A stretch of DNA of 64,000 bases from NCBI GenBank assembly GCA_004212075.1, contig RXIF01000002.1:1-64000 (forward strand), given 5' to 3'. Source of the stretch: Candidatus Methanoliparum thermophilum. GTDB lineage: Archaea; Halobacteriota; Methanoliparia; Methanoliparales; Methanoliparaceae. Of this stretch, positions 15,776 to 25,552 are shown piece after piece. Each line of letters begins with the position of its first letter. Positions within the stretch are counted from its first letter, which is position 1. Made by a program: the position numbers and the translations under genes. Below the pieces are notes generated by a model. That model worked only from the letters and a program-made list of their open reading frames with translations, made no database searches and was not told the origin of the DNA.

Positions 15776-17409
15776 TTTCTGACCACTAAATAGGCAACTG
15801 CAAATAGACCGGCTATTGCTACGAAAATGCCAAATCCTGGTGTTTCCTCTTCAGCAACTGGTTCTGGTGGTGCAACTAGTTCTGGTGGTGCAACTAGTTC
15901 TGGTGGTGCAACTGGTTCTTCAAGAAGAATCTCGAAATCTGCTTGAGCGTAGGATATGTTATCGATGTCTCTGGCCGTTACGCTATACGTTCCGGCTAAA
16001 CCTCTCTCTTTGATCGGGGCAGGAATATTAGCATCAGGGAAGACCACCTTAAATTGGCCATTTTCAACTTTTGTGTTTTTTATCAGCCCCATCGCAGGTA
16101 TCTCTACTAATACAACCGTCTCGTTAGCCAGGTTTGTAGTACCGTTGACGGCTATATCCTCACCGGCTATTACGTTAGGTACATCCAGCTCCATATACGG
16201 AAGCTCTATGTTGAGCGGCTGGGTAGCAACTATATCGTCTCCCTTCACCGATGATACAAATTTCGTATAATCATTAGCAATTAGTCTACCATTGATGATT
16301 AAACTGCCGCCTACATATTCCGGTGTTGCAGCAGAAGATGGATAAGCATATCCGTCCACTCCTGGATGAACGACTAGTATTACGTAATCGGTTGCAGGAG
16401 TAAATTTGTCTTTAGGATCTATCAATCCTCTATCACTAAACCACGGTGAAAAATCATTCGCGCTCAGTTCGGCCTCAAACGTGTTGTTCTCGACCGGTAC
16501 TTTGACAACAGCAGCAGTTTTTGCAGATTCGTTTACCAACCAAACCATCACAGAATCTGGGTTACCTGTGGTCTCACCTTTTATTCTTATATCTCCAATG
16601 GTAGTTACGGTATTATTTTCAAGCTCGAACGTGACTGTTGGCATCTTCAAGTTAATCGTCACTATATCGCTTGAATCGCTCTTCTGGTATCCTGGCAACC
16701 CCTGATCAGCATAGACTATCATTGTATATACATCTGGGTAGAGATTAGACCTTAAGAAATCAACCCTTTTAGATGTATCGATAGTAAACTCGAATTGTCC
16801 ACCAGTGACTCTTGAGGGTGCAACTCCCAGTTGTACATCTGAAATCTCTGATAAGTATGTGCCTTTAAGTAAGAACCTTATCGGCGTACCATCAGAAATT
16901 CCTTCCACAGTTCCTTTAACTATTATCGTATCTCCCAATGCATACTCGTCCATACCTTCTATAGCGTTAGAAACACTTTCTACTCGGACGTTAGCCGCCG
17001 TACTGACAGGTGCTCCCTCTCTTGCTCCATAAACAGCAGGCTCATCTCCATATACTGGAACAACCTCTTTTACTTCTTTCAGTTGTACCCAGAAATCGTC
17101 GTACCTTCCTAACAATCTATCAATAAATCCAACTTTTTCTACAACATGGTAATATCCTGACTTTAAATTAGAAGTATCCCATTCTTCCCCAGCAGCAACT
17201 TCTGCCTTGTATTCCTTGATAACAGATCCATTTACTTTATCATATACACCGGTAATTGTTACATCATAATCAAATGTTACCTGCTCGCTTATCACATAGG
17301 TTTTTACGTTTTTATTGTTTTCTGCCATGGCAATAAACGGTGCGCTCACAAATACCGACATTACCAATATCATCGCCATAATTAGTGGCATCTTTTTAAC
17401 ATTGCTCAT
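15769..17409 (-). CDS. Surface protein with PGF-CTERM anchor signal
   Basis: A 546-residue exported protein. Residues 1-29 are a signal peptide (KKMPLIMAMILVMSVFVSAP). The body consists of beta-sandwich-like repeats, for example ALGDTIIVKGTVEGISDGTP and VIAGEDIAVNGTTNLANETV. Near the end a short PPELVA repeat leads into TPGFGIFVAIAGLFAVAYLV and VRKR, the PGF-CTERM signal that archaeosortase A removes before lipid attachment. The gene has a strong TATA box (CTATATAAAC rc at 17468-17477) and a GGAGGAG site. This suggests an abundant cell-surface protein, related to Methanosarcina-type surface proteins but not an assigned S-layer. Confidence 0.8.
   Translation of the reverse strand: MSNVKKMPLIMAMILVMSVFVSAPFIAMAENNKNVKTYVISEQVTFDYDVTITGVYDKVNGSVIKEYKAEVAAGEEWDTSNLKSGYYHVVEKVGFIDRLLGRYDDFWVQLKEVKEVVPVYGDEPAVYGAREGAPVSTAANVRVESVSNAIEGMDEYALGDTIIVKGTVEGISDGTPIRFLLKGTYLSEISDVQLGVAPSRVTGGQFEFTIDTSKRVDFLRSNLYPDVYTMIVYADQGLPGYQKSDSSDIVTINLKMPTVTFELENNTVTTIGDIRIKGETTGNPDSVMVWLVNESAKTAAVVKVPVENNTFEAELSANDFSPWFSDRGLIDPKDKFTPATDYVILVVHPGVDGYAYPSSAATPEYVGGSLIINGRLIANDYTKFVSSVKGDDIVATQPLNIELPYMELDVPNVIAGEDIAVNGTTNLANETVVLVEIPAMGLIKNTKVENGQFKVVFPDANIPAPIKERGLAGTYSVTARDIDNISYAQADFEILLEEPVAPPELVAPPELVAPPEPVAEEETPGFGIFVAIAGLFAVAYLVVRKR
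15859..15918. repeat. Short tandem repeat encoding PPELVA
   Basis: A unit of about 18 bases (GTGGTGCAACTAGTTCTG and variants) occurs three times in tandem and encodes a proline-rich spacer, PPELVAPPELVAPPEPVA, between the folded part and the PGF-CTERM anchor. Such repeats can change copy number. Confidence 0.7.
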
Positions 17410-17467
17410 AGTTTTCTCCTCCTGTTATTATCCTTTCTTACCTCCATAAATTCTTTTATGCTTTTTC

Positions 17468-17477
17468 TATATAAACT
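17468..17477 (-). promoter_or_regulatory. TATA box of the PGF-CTERM gene
   Basis: On the minus strand this reads GTTTATATAG, about 60 bases before the start codon, with a GGAGGAG ribosome site at 17417-17423. Together they indicate strong expression. Confidence 0.55.
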
Positions 17478-17676
17478 TTCTCTATTTTTCTTTGAACAAG
17501 GTCTCTTTAATCGATAAAAATACACCATCCCCTTTTTATTATCCCTCCATCAAGGTATTTATTTTTACAATTTATAAATTTATCGATTATACAATATGAT
17601 TTGTTATTATATTTATTTGTATTATATAAAATATAAGATTAGAAATTAATAGAAATCTTAAATAGCATAACATCAT

Positions 17677-18585
17677 TCAGAAAGATTTAGAGAGTTTATA
17701 TTTGACAAAGTTAGATACAAAGAATAATAATCCATTTAACAACATCTTTTTCGTCGGCGGTAGATGCTTAGAAAGGTCTTTTCTTACTCTAAACGCGGTC
17801 TCTGCAGTTTTAATTAATCCTTTTTTTATCAATTCCATCCTAAAAGGATCGTTTAAATAATCATCAACCAGGATAGAACCAATCTTTCTTAGTCCCCCAT
17901 CAACACGAAAGGCAGTACAAAGAGGAAACAATCATATTTAGCCAATTTTTCTACTAATTCGAGACTCTTTATAACATCATCATCCTTCTCTTCTGGAAAT
18001 CCTGTTATCATCGTTTCGCATATGTCCATCCATTAGCGTTGAGTATCCCGGTGGATTCTTCTACTAAATCCTGCCAACCTTCTGCATCAAAAGGTTTTGG
18101 TTTTCCAGCCATTATATCTTTTGATAATATTAGGAGAACCTGTCTCTATGCCTATCTCTATTACTTTTTTGTTTATATCCGTACTAAATTCATACGAGAC
18201 CTCTTTAACCAAATCTGGTGCATGTAAAACGGATGAACAGGTAAAAAATCTGTTCTCTACGATTCCGCCTCTCTAAGGAGTGTGTATTATAGGTATCTCA
18301 TTTTGTATCTCTTCCTATAACCTTATCTAATTTGCGTGGGTCTGCTATTATGAGATCATCCCTTGTAAAGCCATTCTCTAGTAGGGATGCTTCTACCTTG
18401 CATAATCCGTATTGAGCGGTGAGCATCCTTCCCTTATCATCGCTCTTAGTAGGAAATAGTCTATCGGCTAACCATTCAGGCATATAGTTATATGGTAACG
18501 CAGACATAAATCTAAAAACCGAAGAATCATTATAATCGCTCATTAAAGCGATATCTGCAGTTAAAACTATAGGTATCCCTCTCAA
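17677..18585 (-). pseudogene. Decayed B12-binding radical SAM protein
   Basis: The 5' part (MRGIPIVLTADIALMSDYND and CKVEASLLENGFTRDDLIIA) is the usual N-terminal corrinoid-binding segment of B12-dependent radical SAM proteins, which run to about 550 residues. After DKVIGRDTK the frame ends. Pieces in other frames follow: IEIGIETGSPNIIK-like sequence near 18130, WTYAKR-like near 18030 and FPEEKDDDVIKSLELVEKLA near 17960. The C-terminal piece FRVDGGLRKIGSILVDDYLN comes last. Several shifts plus a deletion of the cluster-binding region mean true decay, not one sequencing slip. Confidence 0.75.
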
Positions 18586-19265
18586 TCTTAAAGATCTCCT
18601 CTTATTTTTAATTACGTTATTTAGAAAGGTTAATTGGGAAGTATATTTATATAGTTTATTATTGAAAATATCTGGGACATATATATTTACTGTTTTAAAA
18701 ATTTAGAGGTATAATCGATTTAAATCTGGGATAATATTTTTGGACATAATAGAGATTATTGCTTGGTCATAGAGGATTCTTGATTGATCATAAACACCGG
18801 TTAAGAATAAAGCATCGGCATGATAAAAGTAGTACTGGTGTTCTCTAATCGGATATTTGCTATACTCTCATAAGAAAATAGATAAATCTTCAAACATGAA
18901 GCATTTTGCTATTTATTTTTATTCTTGGTTAGTGTTAGTTAATGTTGGTGGTATATATCCCATTCATCTTTAAAGATAAATAGTATTTTTAAGGATAAAG
19001 AGTATTATTTATAAATAATATATAATGATAAGTTAATATATAATGATAAGTTATATAAAACGATTAAATGATATTTTTACAAAATATCTATTAAATACCA
19101 GGTAATTTTTTAATTTGATATGGTTTCCATTGTTTAAACCTTTAAAACATAATAAAATCCTATAAGAAAAAGGACAATCGGAGATTTACTGTTTTATTCG
19201 ATATTAAAAAGCTATAAAGTACTCAAACAATAAAAATTTAAATTTTTATAAAGAAGGTTGATAAA
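18586..19265. other. Long AT-rich region without a supported gene
   Basis: About 680 bases lie between the decayed radical SAM gene and the CoA-transferase gene. I see no coding frame or RNA fold. An 18-base unit is perfectly repeated in tandem at 19017-19052. The last part must contain the promoter of the CoA-transferase gene, but many A/T runs make a TATA choice arbitrary. Confidence 0.5.
19017..19052. repeat. Perfect tandem duplication of 18 bases
   Basis: AATATATAATGATAAGTT occurs twice without a gap (19017-19034 and 19035-19052). It could be a duplicated regulator or promoter element or a simple slip in AT-rich DNA. Confidence 0.7.
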
Positions 19266-21119
19266 ATGCATAAAGAAACAAAATTTAAAAGTATAGATGA
19301 AGTTACCGATATAATCGTAAAGAATACACGTCCAGGAGATAGAATTTTTATAGGTAGCGGTGCTGGACAGCCACAATTATTGGTTAAAAGTTTAATGGAA
19401 CGTGCAAAATGGTTGTCCGATACAGAATTTTTAAACACCCTCGCACTAGGTATGGAGACATTTATGGGTGATGAATTTACAAAAATTCTCCGACATAACT
19501 CTTTTTTTATTGCTCCAAATCTAAGACAGGCTGTTTTTGAAGGAAGAGCAGAATATACGCCTGCATTTTTGTCTCAAGTTCCTGGATTATTCAAAAGCGG
19601 AAGATTACCGATTGATTTAGCCCTAATACAGGTATCTCCTCCGGATGCACATGGCTACTGTAGTTATGGTGTTTCTATCGATGTTACAAAAGCTGCCACA
19701 GAGTGTGCAAAAAAGGTTATAGCGGAGGTAAACCCACAGATGCCGAGAACGTTGGGTGATACATTTATACATATTGACGATATAGATATCTTAGTCGAGA
19801 ATGATACACCCATCCTTGAATATAAGGCTCCAGAATTGGATGACGTATCAAAGACAATAGGAAGATATGCCTCACAGTTGATTGATAATGGATCTACCAT
19901 TCAGGTAGGTTTGGGTGTTACAGCCAGGGCAGCAATACCGTTCTTAGAAGATAGAAAAGACTTAGGCATTCATACAGAGATGTTTACCGATGATTTGATA
20001 AATGCGATAGAAGCGGGCATCATCACCAATAATAAGAAAACAATTCATAAAGGCAAGATAATCGCATCGTACTGTATGGGAAGCAGGCGGTTATACGATT
20101 TTGTAGACGATAATCCATTATTCGAGTTTCATCCGATAGATTATACGAATAATTTGTTTATTATAGCCAAAAATGATAAGATGGTCTCTATAAATTCTGC
20201 GTTTGAGGTGGATTTGACAGGTCAAGCATGTTCTGACTCCTTAGGGTATAGAGTTTATTCAGGATTGGGTGGACATGCAGACTTTTGTAGGGGTGCATCT
20301 CTTTCAAAAGATGGAAAATCTATAATCGTTCTACCCTCAACAGCATTAAACGGCACAGTTTCTAGAATCGTACCTCATATACAGGAAGGATCTGGTGTTA
20401 CTGCCACAAGAGGTGATGTTCATTATGTTATAACAGAATGGGGAATAGCCTACCTCAGAGGGAAGAGCATAAGGGAGCGTATAATGTCTATGATAAGTAT
20501 AGCACACCCTAAATTTAGAAAACAGCTTTATGAGGATGCAAAAAAACATTTACTCATATTTCAAGATCAAAAGTATCCTACATACGAGATCTATGATCAA
20601 AGAAAATATGAGATGAGCGTAACACTTAAAAATGGACAAAAAATCTATTTTAGGGTAATAAAACCTTCTGATGAGCCATTACTAAGAGAATTTTTCCATA
20701 CGGTATCTGAGGAGACGATATATAAAAGATTTTTTACACCATACAGAATGACAAGAGAGAGACTTGAAAGATATCTAAATGTCGATCTTAGAAAAGAGAT
20801 GCATATTATAGGTACAATCTGGGAGAACGGGACAGAAAAAGCTGTCGCTATTGGCACGTATATCGTAGATCAATCTACCGATATGGCAGAGTTTGCTATG
20901 TTAATCCATGATAATTGGCAAAATATGGGAATAGGAACGATTCTATTTCATTATTTAATAGATATAGCAAGACAAAACGGAGTAAAAGGCTTTGTTGCCA
21001 GCGTGTTGCCTCATAACAAAAGAATGCTAGACATAATTTATAAATCTGGATATAAAGTAGAGAGCAAATTAGAATATGGGGTCTATTCAATCTCGTTCAG
21101 GTTTGATTCTAAAAAATAA
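19266..21119 (+). CDS. Acetyl-CoA hydrolase/CoA-transferase fused to a GNAT acetyltransferase
   Basis: The 617-residue protein has two domains. Residues about 1-430 form a 4-hydroxybutyrate/acetate CoA-transferase type domain, with the region HTEMFTDDLINAIEAG that holds the catalytic Glu and later GVTATRGDVHYVITEWGIAY. Residues about 450-610 form a GNAT acetyltransferase with WQNMGIGTILFHYLIDIA as the acetyl-CoA binding loop. The same fusion is known in anaerobic bacteria. It may interconvert acyl-CoAs while the GNAT part senses acetyl-CoA or acetylates a protein; that is inference. It stands alone, with a GAAGG site before ATG 19266. Confidence 0.85.
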   Translation: MHKETKFKSIDEVTDIIVKNTRPGDRIFIGSGAGQPQLLVKSLMERAKWLSDTEFLNTLALGMETFMGDEFTKILRHNSFFIAPNLRQAVFEGRAEYTPAFLSQVPGLFKSGRLPIDLALIQVSPPDAHGYCSYGVSIDVTKAATECAKKVIAEVNPQMPRTLGDTFIHIDDIDILVENDTPILEYKAPELDDVSKTIGRYASQLIDNGSTIQVGLGVTARAAIPFLEDRKDLGIHTEMFTDDLINAIEAGIITNNKKTIHKGKIIASYCMGSRRLYDFVDDNPLFEFHPIDYTNNLFIIAKNDKMVSINSAFEVDLTGQACSDSLGYRVYSGLGGHADFCRGASLSKDGKSIIVLPSTALNGTVSRIVPHIQEGSGVTATRGDVHYVITEWGIAYLRGKSIRERIMSMISIAHPKFRKQLYEDAKKHLLIFQDQKYPTYEIYDQRKYEMSVTLKNGQKIYFRVIKPSDEPLLREFFHTVSEETIYKRFFTPYRMTRERLERYLNVDLRKEMHIIGTIWENGTEKAVAIGTYIVDQSTDMAEFAMLIHDNWQNMGIGTILFHYLIDIARQNGVKGFVASVLPHNKRMLDIIYKSGYKVESKLEYGVYSISFRFDSKK

Positions 21120-21166
21120 AAAGTTTATTATATATACCTATAAAAACAGGTGTTGGATGGTTCAAT

Positions 21167-22525
21167 ATGAATAAATTTATTTTTTCTATCTTTACGGTCT
21201 CACTTATTCTAATTTTAAGTATAATTACTTTACCAACAACGAATGCATTAAGTATAGAAGAGAGCAACTTGAATGGTCCTGTAGCTCCGGATACTAGAAT
21301 AAACATCTCAATCCCTATAATCAACGATAATAATCAAAAAAAAGATGTTACAATCGTTTTAAAATATGCTGAAAAACAGAGTAGTTCAAGTTCTCCTCTC
21401 TTTGGATCATCTCCTTTTGGATATCCTTCCAATTCACAAAAACCATCTTCATTTGAACATATCGGTTTGATGAAGAGTTCAGATTTTATAGGTGATCTAA
21501 ACCGGGGCGAAAAAGCTTATGCCAATTTTGTGATATACATAGATAAAGATGCGCCTAGTGGAATTTACAATTTAGAGGTTACTGCAAGATATACGGATTT
21601 TATGATTGTTCCAATGACAGAGACGATAGGGGTTTTATCTATCCCCGTAGTCAACAATCCCAGTATAAACATAATCGGTGTCTCTAAAGGCATACTAACT
21701 CCAGGGTCTGTAAACAATCTAACCATAGATCTTAAAAATGTTGGAAAATATCCTAAAAATGATATATCAATAAAGATAAACCCAATGTCATCGTCTCAGC
21801 CAGAACCAAGCATAATACCAGAAGATTTGACAAAAATATTAGGTGTTACAGATGAAACAGAGCAAGATTTGAATAAGACAAAAGAATTAATCTCTCCGGT
21901 CGGTTCCGGAAATACGTTTTATGTCGGAGATCTCCTTCCTGGTGAGTCTAGATCGCTAAACATAAAACTTTTTGCAGATTATGATATAAAGAAAGGGGTT
22001 TATTCTCTACCCGTAACGATATATGCTCAAGGTATATCGTATGAAGAAAACATTCCTGTATTAGTAATGGCAGGGGCTAAACTTTCTATACCCGTGGTCG
22101 AGACAAATCCGAGAGTTATAATGCCAGAAGATAAGATTACTATCGTTGCAACAATCGAGAACAGTGGTGGAGATGCTGCCAGATCCGTCAGTGTAGAGAT
22201 ATTGGATAACGGATATATAACCGGTGAAGGTAATATGTGGAATGTTGCATATGCCGGAATTATACCGGCTGAAGATTCGAGTTACGTGATATTCCAAATT
22301 TTCGTCGTAAACGGAGCACCAGAACAACTACCATTATATATGAAGGTTAAATATACCGATGATCTAGGTGATCACGAGATTATAGAAAAGGTGGAACTAA
22401 ACGTTGTATATTCTCAAGAAGATGATTCATCATATAATACAAGGTTGATAGGTGTTATTGTTGGCATTTTGATAATAATAGCCGTATTAGGAGTTTATTT
22501 ATATAAACGAAGAGCTAAAAGATAA
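21167..22525 (+). CDS. Exported membrane-anchored protein with CARDB-like repeats
   Basis: The 452-residue protein has a signal peptide (KFIFSIFTVSLILILSIITL). The body has immunoglobulin-like segments typical of COG1361/CARDB proteins (GSVNNLTIDLKNVGKYPKND and EDKITIVATIENSGGDAARS). A membrane helix near the end (IGVIVGILIIIAVLGVYLYK) is followed by RRAKR, so the body faces outward. The stop overlaps the permease start. With the permease and ATPase it forms a three-gene unit like those in Methanosarcina-type genomes. The substrate is unknown. Confidence 0.8.
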   Translation: MNKFIFSIFTVSLILILSIITLPTTNALSIEESNLNGPVAPDTRINISIPIINDNNQKKDVTIVLKYAEKQSSSSSPLFGSSPFGYPSNSQKPSSFEHIGLMKSSDFIGDLNRGEKAYANFVIYIDKDAPSGIYNLEVTARYTDFMIVPMTETIGVLSIPVVNNPSINIIGVSKGILTPGSVNNLTIDLKNVGKYPKNDISIKINPMSSSQPEPSIIPEDLTKILGVTDETEQDLNKTKELISPVGSGNTFYVGDLLPGESRSLNIKLFADYDIKKGVYSLPVTIYAQGISYEENIPVLVMAGAKLSIPVVETNPRVIMPEDKITIVATIENSGGDAARSVSVEILDNGYITGEGNMWNVAYAGIIPAEDSSYVIFQIFVVNGAPEQLPLYMKVKYTDDLGDHEIIEKVELNVVYSQEDDSSYNTRLIGVIVGILIIIAVLGVYLYKRRAKR

Positions 22526-23829
22526 TGGCACGCGAATATAAATTAAGGATGCATAACGTTGCATATAAAAATCTTTTTGGACGTAAGTTTAGATCCATTT
22601 TGTTATTATTTGCCATAATGATCGCAGTAGCACTGTTTTTTGGTCTTTCCTCTTTGACTGCTGGAATGGAAGAACTTATGATGGAGGCAACAAACGATTC
22701 CGGCATAAAAAATGCGATAGATGTGGTGGATAGCAGTAGCGGCATGTTTTATGGTACTATAGATAGATCAGCAATTAAGACTATAGAGAGCATACCTGGA
22801 GTAAAATATGTCATTCCAAGAGTATTTGCTTTAGTACAATTAGAAGATGTAGATTTGGTCACACCTTTGTCACAGATAGAGAGAACAATTACGCCTGAGA
22901 TGGATATGCTGATGCAGCAGATGATAAGAATGATAGGAACAATAAATATTGGAGAGACTGATTTTTCAGATCTATCCAATCTTATCAGTTTGGTTGGTAT
23001 AGATCCAGATTTGGAATATATTATGGGTGGTTATCCTTCTAAGATAACAAGAGGATCTATCTTTACAACATCGGGAGGAGCGATTTTAGGTGAAATGCTT
23101 GCCAAAAATTCAGGATTAGATGTTGGAGATAAGATAACCGTTATATGTGATAATAAACAGCGTACGTTTTATATTTCAGGGATTTATAGCTCTGGAAATC
23201 CGATACAAGATAATTCTGTTGTGGTAAGCATAAAAGATGCACAGTATCTCAAAGGATTTGGTAATAATGAAGTATCCTTATTAAGAGTGATTAGCGAAGA
23301 AAATATCGATAATAGCATAATTGGTATGCATATAAAAACAAAATTGCCTGGAAAAGTAAATATAATCGATCATAGTCTTACTGCATCGGTCATAAATGAA
23401 CAATTCAACCAATTCAAGGTTTACGAGTATATCGTTATAGCTATAGTCATCCTAGCAAGCATAGGTTTTATCTTGGCGATAACTATGAGATCGATCACTG
23501 AGAGAACAAAAGAGATAGGTACGTTAAGAGCGATTGGATGGCAGAAAACGGATGTGTTAAGATTAATATTTATAGAATCGCTTATAATAACGATAATCGG
23601 ATCAATATTAGGAGTTATTCTTGGTATCCTGCTACCGTATATATTTCAAACAATAATACCGTTTTTCTTCTCAGATTTGATAATACCACCTATGAGTGAA
23701 CTTGTTAAGATCACCCCATTGATGGTTGTAGAGTCTATCCTTATAGGATGTACTGCAGGTGTAATCGGTGGGATGATTCCATCCATAAGAGCGGTTAGGA
23801 TGAGCCCTGTAGATGCTTTTAAATATTAA
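22525..23829 (+). CDS. ABC transporter permease, MacB/FtsX family
   Basis: The 434-residue protein has an N-terminal helix (KFRSILLLFAIMIAVALFFG), then a large outer domain of about 230 residues of MacB_PCD type (GVKYVIPRVFALVQLEDVDL). The FtsX core follows (SITERTKEIGTLRAIGWQKT), with three C-terminal helices and the ending GMIPSIRAVRMSPVDAFKY. Such permeases do not form a normal channel but transmit motion to an outer partner. That fits the exported protein encoded upstream with a one-base overlap. Confidence 0.87.
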   Translation: MAREYKLRMHNVAYKNLFGRKFRSILLLFAIMIAVALFFGLSSLTAGMEELMMEATNDSGIKNAIDVVDSSSGMFYGTIDRSAIKTIESIPGVKYVIPRVFALVQLEDVDLVTPLSQIERTITPEMDMLMQQMIRMIGTINIGETDFSDLSNLISLVGIDPDLEYIMGGYPSKITRGSIFTTSGGAILGEMLAKNSGLDVGDKITVICDNKQRTFYISGIYSSGNPIQDNSVVVSIKDAQYLKGFGNNEVSLLRVISEENIDNSIIGMHIKTKLPGKVNIIDHSLTASVINEQFNQFKVYEYIVIAIVILASIGFILAITMRSITERTKEIGTLRAIGWQKTDVLRLIFIESLIITIIGSILGVILGILLPYIFQTIIPFFFSDLIIPPMSELVKITPLMVVESILIGCTAGVIGGMIPSIRAVRMSPVDAFKY

Positions 23830-23909
23830 TTCAAATTTCAAAAATTGATTAAATGCTTAAAAATTATGCCAAAATAAGCCAATCAGGATGAAAATGATAG
23901 AGGATAAAT

Positions 23910-24596
23910 ATGATAGAGACGAGAAATCTAACCAAGATATATCGAAGAGGAAATGCTGAAGTGGTCGGATTAAAAGATATAAACTTAAAAATAGAAGATG
24001 GTGAATTTTTGAGCGTGATAGGACCATCTGGATCTGGTAAAAGCACTCTTCTGCATTTATTAGGCGGTCTCGATAAACCTACTTATGGAGAAGTTCTGAT
24101 CGATGGAGAAAATATCGAAGATTTAGAGGAGAAAGAATTATGTCAATTGAGAAGAGATAAGATTGGATTTGTATTCCAGGATTTTAACTTGATTAATACG
24201 CTCAACGCGATAGAGAACGTTGTTATTTCTCGTATTCCTACCGGCGTTCCTCACGAGATGATAGAACGGGGTATCAACCTTCTTAGCTATTTTAGAATGG
24301 AAGACCGATTGGATCATCTTCCTACGCAGATTAGCGGAGGGCAACAACAAAAAGTTGCGATAGCGAGAGCTCTTATCAATATGCCACAGATAGTATTGGC
24401 GGACGAACCTACTGGTGAGTTAGACTCTAAGAGTGGCGGTGAGATAATACGTCTTATGAGAGAGATGAATGAGATAGAAGGTGTCACGTTTGTGATAGTT
24501 ACACACGATTTAAACGTCAGTGATCAGACGGATAGAATTATACAGATACAAGACGGAGAGATTATAAAAGATATTAATAACACTCCTCACGGCTAA
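23910..24596 (+). CDS. ABC transporter ATPase, MacB/LolD type
   Basis: The 228-residue ATPase has Walker A GPSGSGKSTL (about residues 38-47), the Q-loop FVFQDFNLINTLNAIENV, signature ISGGQQQKVAIARAL, Walker B IVLADEPTGELD and the switch THD. It lies 80 bases after the permease and completes the export-type unit. MacB/LolD relatives power outer-domain movements rather than bulk import. Confidence 0.9.
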   Translation: MIETRNLTKIYRRGNAEVVGLKDINLKIEDGEFLSVIGPSGSGKSTLLHLLGGLDKPTYGEVLIDGENIEDLEEKELCQLRRDKIGFVFQDFNLINTLNAIENVVISRIPTGVPHEMIERGINLLSYFRMEDRLDHLPTQISGGQQQKVAIARALINMPQIVLADEPTGELDSKSGGEIIRLMREMNEIEGVTFVIVTHDLNVSDQTDRIIQIQDGEIIKDINNTPHG

Positions 24597-24634
24597 AGCC
24601 TTTCTTGAGATTTTTAGCAAATCTCGAACACGAT

Positions 24635-25156
24635 TTATTCTTTAAAATTATCCGGTTTTGCTATACAGAATCTACACAGAGCAAAGGGATCGTATTGATG
24701 TTTATCTTTTACAGGACAATAGTAAGAACCATCTCGTTCATAAATCTTTTTACCACCGGGAAAACGGATATTTATCGGATGGATAGGTATCTTTTTTATG
24801 ACAGAGTATAATACCGTGATCATTAAGATCTTTTTTAGGATAAAGTTATCTGAGGGATAAAATACCGTCTCCTTAAAGAAAGAGATTAAATCTCTTATTG
24901 TTTCCTTATCTAAAACATTAAAAACGTTTTGAATATCCAAATTTCTAAACCCCATCCAGCATTTGAAAAAATGATCCAGGCTTTCTCTTATAAAATCTCT
25001 TTTAAAATTTTCAGGAAGATACTCACCCTCTTTTTCTAAATAAGATATCAACTTAGAAAACTGAAATACATCAAGAGACAACGACTCATCTTTCAACTTT
25101 TTTAAAATATCCTGTCCTTTATCCAGTGTGCTTACAAAACACCTATTATTCATCAT
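24635..25156 (-). CDS. DUF2115-like conserved protein
   Basis: A 173-residue, mainly helical protein without membrane segments. The C-terminus YYCPVKDKHQYDPFALCRFC has three cysteines in the pattern I associate with DUF2115, a family found mostly in methanogens. A central FKCWMGFRNLDIQNVFNVLD is also conserved-looking. Its role is unknown; the cysteines suggest metal binding. It converges with the ABC operon and lies just downstream of the tRNA-Phe gene. Confidence 0.55.
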   Translation of the reverse strand: MMNNRCFVSTLDKGQDILKKLKDESLSLDVFQFSKLISYLEKEGEYLPENFKRDFIRESLDHFFKCWMGFRNLDIQNVFNVLDKETIRDLISFFKETVFYPSDNFILKKILMITVLYSVIKKIPIHPINIRFPGGKKIYERDGSYYCPVKDKHQYDPFALCRFCIAKPDNFKE

Positions 25157-25184
25157 TTTTAGATATCGATATAAGTAAAAAAAA

Positions 25185-25257
25185 TGCCCTGGCCCGGACT
25201 TGAACCGGGGACACCCAGGTCTTCAGCCTGGTGCTCTCCCAACTGAGCTACCAGGGC
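25185..25257 (-). tRNA. tRNA-Phe (GAA)
   Basis: GCCCTGG pairs with CCAGGGC (discriminator A), and the T arm is CCCGG TTCAAGT CCGGG. The anticodon stem CCAGG/CCTGG carries loop CTGAAGA, giving anticodon GAA. It is 73 bases without encoded CCA and without intron. It lies in tandem with tRNA-Val, 17 bases away. Confidence 0.95.
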
Positions 25258-25274
25258 ATCTTCTGTTCTAACAG

Positions 25275-25348
25275 TGGGCTCGCGGAGATTTGAACTCCGG
25301 AACTCCGCCGTGTCAAGGCGACGTCATAACCAACTAGACCACGAGCCC
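25275..25348 (-). tRNA. tRNA-Val (GAC)
   Basis: GGGCTCG pairs with CGAGCCC, and the T arm is CCGGAG/CTCCGC with TTCAAAT. The loop TTGACAC gives anticodon GAC. It is 74 bases long and identical to the plus-strand tRNA at 32762-32835 except at the first anticodon base. Confidence 0.95.
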
Positions 25349-25552
25349 TCATATAATCTTATCTATTATTGCAAAATTTTAAACGTCTGAGGATTAGGAG
25401 GCTTTTAATATAGTTTCATCTGTCCTCGATCAACCAGAGTTTATTCCCAATTACTATAAAAAACTTTTCATATTTTAAGTTTACCTTTGGTATCAAGTTC
25501 AATAATTCTTTTAGTATAGTTAATATACTATTATATTTCTCTTTTGAATTAT

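Noticed and set aside
15859-15918. Possible CRISPR-like repeat
   Set aside because: Three direct units without spacers that encode a proline-rich stretch in frame; not an array.
18586-19265. Search for an RNA gene such as 7S or RNase P RNA
   Set aside because: The region is too AT-rich and lacks the conserved cores; nothing supports an RNA gene.
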